6,740 nt of DNA, from the NCBI GenBank assembly GCA_016195115.1, contig JACQAI010000124.1:1-6740 (forward strand), in the 5' to 3' direction. The notes beneath the pieces are model-generated. The model searched no databases. It worked only from the letters and a program-made list of their open reading frames with translations, and was not told the origin of the DNA. Made by a program: the position numbers and the translations under genes. Below, piece by piece: positions 5,932 through 6,740 of this stretch (its first letter is position 1; each line of letters opens with the position of its first letter). This DNA is from Pseudomonadota bacterium. GTDB taxonomy: Bacteria > Pseudomonadota > Alphaproteobacteria > Elsterales > Elsteraceae.

Positions 5932-6740
5932 ATGGCCCAGGGCGTCATGTCTGGTCGGACCACCGAAGCAATGCAGCAGGTCCTCGAGGCGCAGAAGGCC
6001 CGCGCCCGCGAGGAACTGAAGAAGGCGGAACATTTCGCCAAGACGGGCGACATCGAGTCGGCGCGTCGGCGCTTCGACCGCGTGCGCGCGATGGTTAAGG
6101 ACGCCCGGCTGCCGGCCGATTTCCTCAACGAGCTCAAGGAATCGATTCGGACGATCGAGATCACGGGCCTCAAGAAGCTCACCGATCAGCTGCTCGAACG
6201 CGCCCAAGACCTCGCTCGCGTCGACGACATTGCTGGCCGCGCCGCCAAGGTCAAGGATGCGCGCGAGCACATCGGGCGCATCTTGGCGCTGGGCGGCGAG
6301 CCCGACTTCAAGGAAGTCTCGGAGAAGAAGATCGAGGTCGCGATGATGACCTCGTCGGCGGCGGCGGCGGCCGTCCCGAAGAATCACATGACGGCACCGC
6401 GCGCGGCCTTCAGCGCCCCCGAGCGGGCAGCCGTGCAGCGCGAGCAGCGGCGCTTCAAGCGTTTCACCAACCCGCCGCTCGCGGTCGACGTCGACGGCCG
6501 GCGCTTCAAGACCCTGAACTGGTCGATCGGCGGCATGGCGCTGGTCGGCTGGCCGCCCGAGTGGGACAGCAAGCAGCACATCGAGCTGGTCTTCTGCGCC
6601 GAAGGCGACGAAACGCGCTACCAGGAAGGCGGGCAGTTCCTGCGCGTGTTCGGTGACGGCCGCAACGCCTCGGTGCAGTTCGAGAACACGCATTCCCAGG
6701 CCTTGAAGCTGGTCCAGCGCCTGGCCGGTCAGGGGCGGCC
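5932..6740 (+). CDS. PilZ-domain protein with helical N-terminal region, cut by the right edge
   Basis: The frame is open from the ATG at 5932 to the window end (269 full codons), so the C-terminus is missing. GGA at 5922-5924 is a modest ribosome binding site seven bases upstream; the frame is stopped at 5872-5874, and ATG 5947 is the only near alternative. Residues 1-125 or so are charged and helical, with TPR-like hairpins such as AKTGDIESARRRFDRV (36-51), and may mediate protein contacts. Residues 140-170 are a low-complexity Ala-rich linker. A PilZ domain then begins: RRFKR (173-177, the RxxxR motif) and NWSIGG (196-201, the [D/N]xSxxG motif), the two cyclic di-GMP binding signatures, both intact. 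The protein is likely a cytosolic cyclic di-GMP effector controlling motility, envelope or exopolysaccharide functions. The specific target is unknown. No signal peptide or membrane span is seen. Confidence 0.85.
   Translation, partial: MAQGVMSGRTTEAMQQVLEAQKARAREELKKAEHFAKTGDIESARRRFDRVRAMVKDARLPADFLNELKESIRTIEITGLKKLTDQLLERAQDLARVDDIAGRAAKVKDAREHIGRILALGGEPDFKEVSEKKIEVAMMTSSAAAAAVPKNHMTAPRAAFSAPERAAVQREQRRFKRFTNPPLAVDVDGRRFKTLNWSIGGMALVGWPPEWDSKQHIELVFCAEGDETRYQEGGQFLRVFGDGRNASVQFENTHSQALKLVQRLAGQGR

Noticed and set aside
5847..6098. Small plus-strand frame starting with TTG before the PilZ gene
   Set aside because: It has a weak start and no ribosome binding site, and most of it overlaps the PilZ coding sequence in another frame.
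5911..6693. 260-codon minus-strand frame opposite the PilZ gene
   Set aside because: The plus strand carries PilZ motifs and good codon use; the antisense product has no domain.

Overview
The window is about 70% GC with strong G/C preference at third codon positions. Together with the gene content (an oxoprolinase/hydantoinase HyuA-HyuB pair, a periplasmic iron(III)/polyamine-type binding protein, and a PilZ protein with a helical N-terminus), this suggests a proteobacterium, most likely a high-GC alphaproteobacterium of the Rhodospirillales type. The lineage is inferred from composition and gene style only.

Layout. The left end has two leftward genes. At 1-20 (minus) is the start of a gene that runs off the edge, recognisable only by a strong ribosome binding site and ATG. 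At 103-891 (minus) is a complete class I SAM-dependent methyltransferase. A divergent gap of about 150 bp then separates it from a rightward cluster: hyuA (1042-3078), hyuB (3097 to about 4700) and a secreted solute-binding protein (4735-5772). After a 159-bp gap rich in inverted repeats, a PilZ-domain gene (5932 to the right edge) begins and is cut by the window end.

How the genes fit together. HyuA and HyuB are the two subunits of an ATP-dependent ring-opening amidase or related carboxylase-like enzyme (5-oxoprolinase, N-methylhydantoinase, acetophenone carboxylase superfamily). The binding protein behind them probably captures the substrate or a related compound in the periplasm, but no permease or ATPase gene for it is in the window. 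The exact substrate cannot be read from sequence. The PilZ gene is probably a separate unit that responds to cyclic di-GMP. The methyltransferase and left-edge gene are an independent leftward unit.

The most notable irregularity is at the end of hyuB. Its reading frame has no stop and continues into the binding protein's signal peptide and mature sequence, making one 891-codon frame from 3097. A natural-looking hyuB tail and TAG stop (4698-4700) lie in the -1 frame, and the glycine-rich C-terminal motif expected in HyuB is absent. This points to a small deletion of 3n+1 bases, either real or an assembly artefact, at a spot with a strong hairpin and short direct repeats. I found no RNA gene, insertion sequence, CRISPR array or clearly new system.
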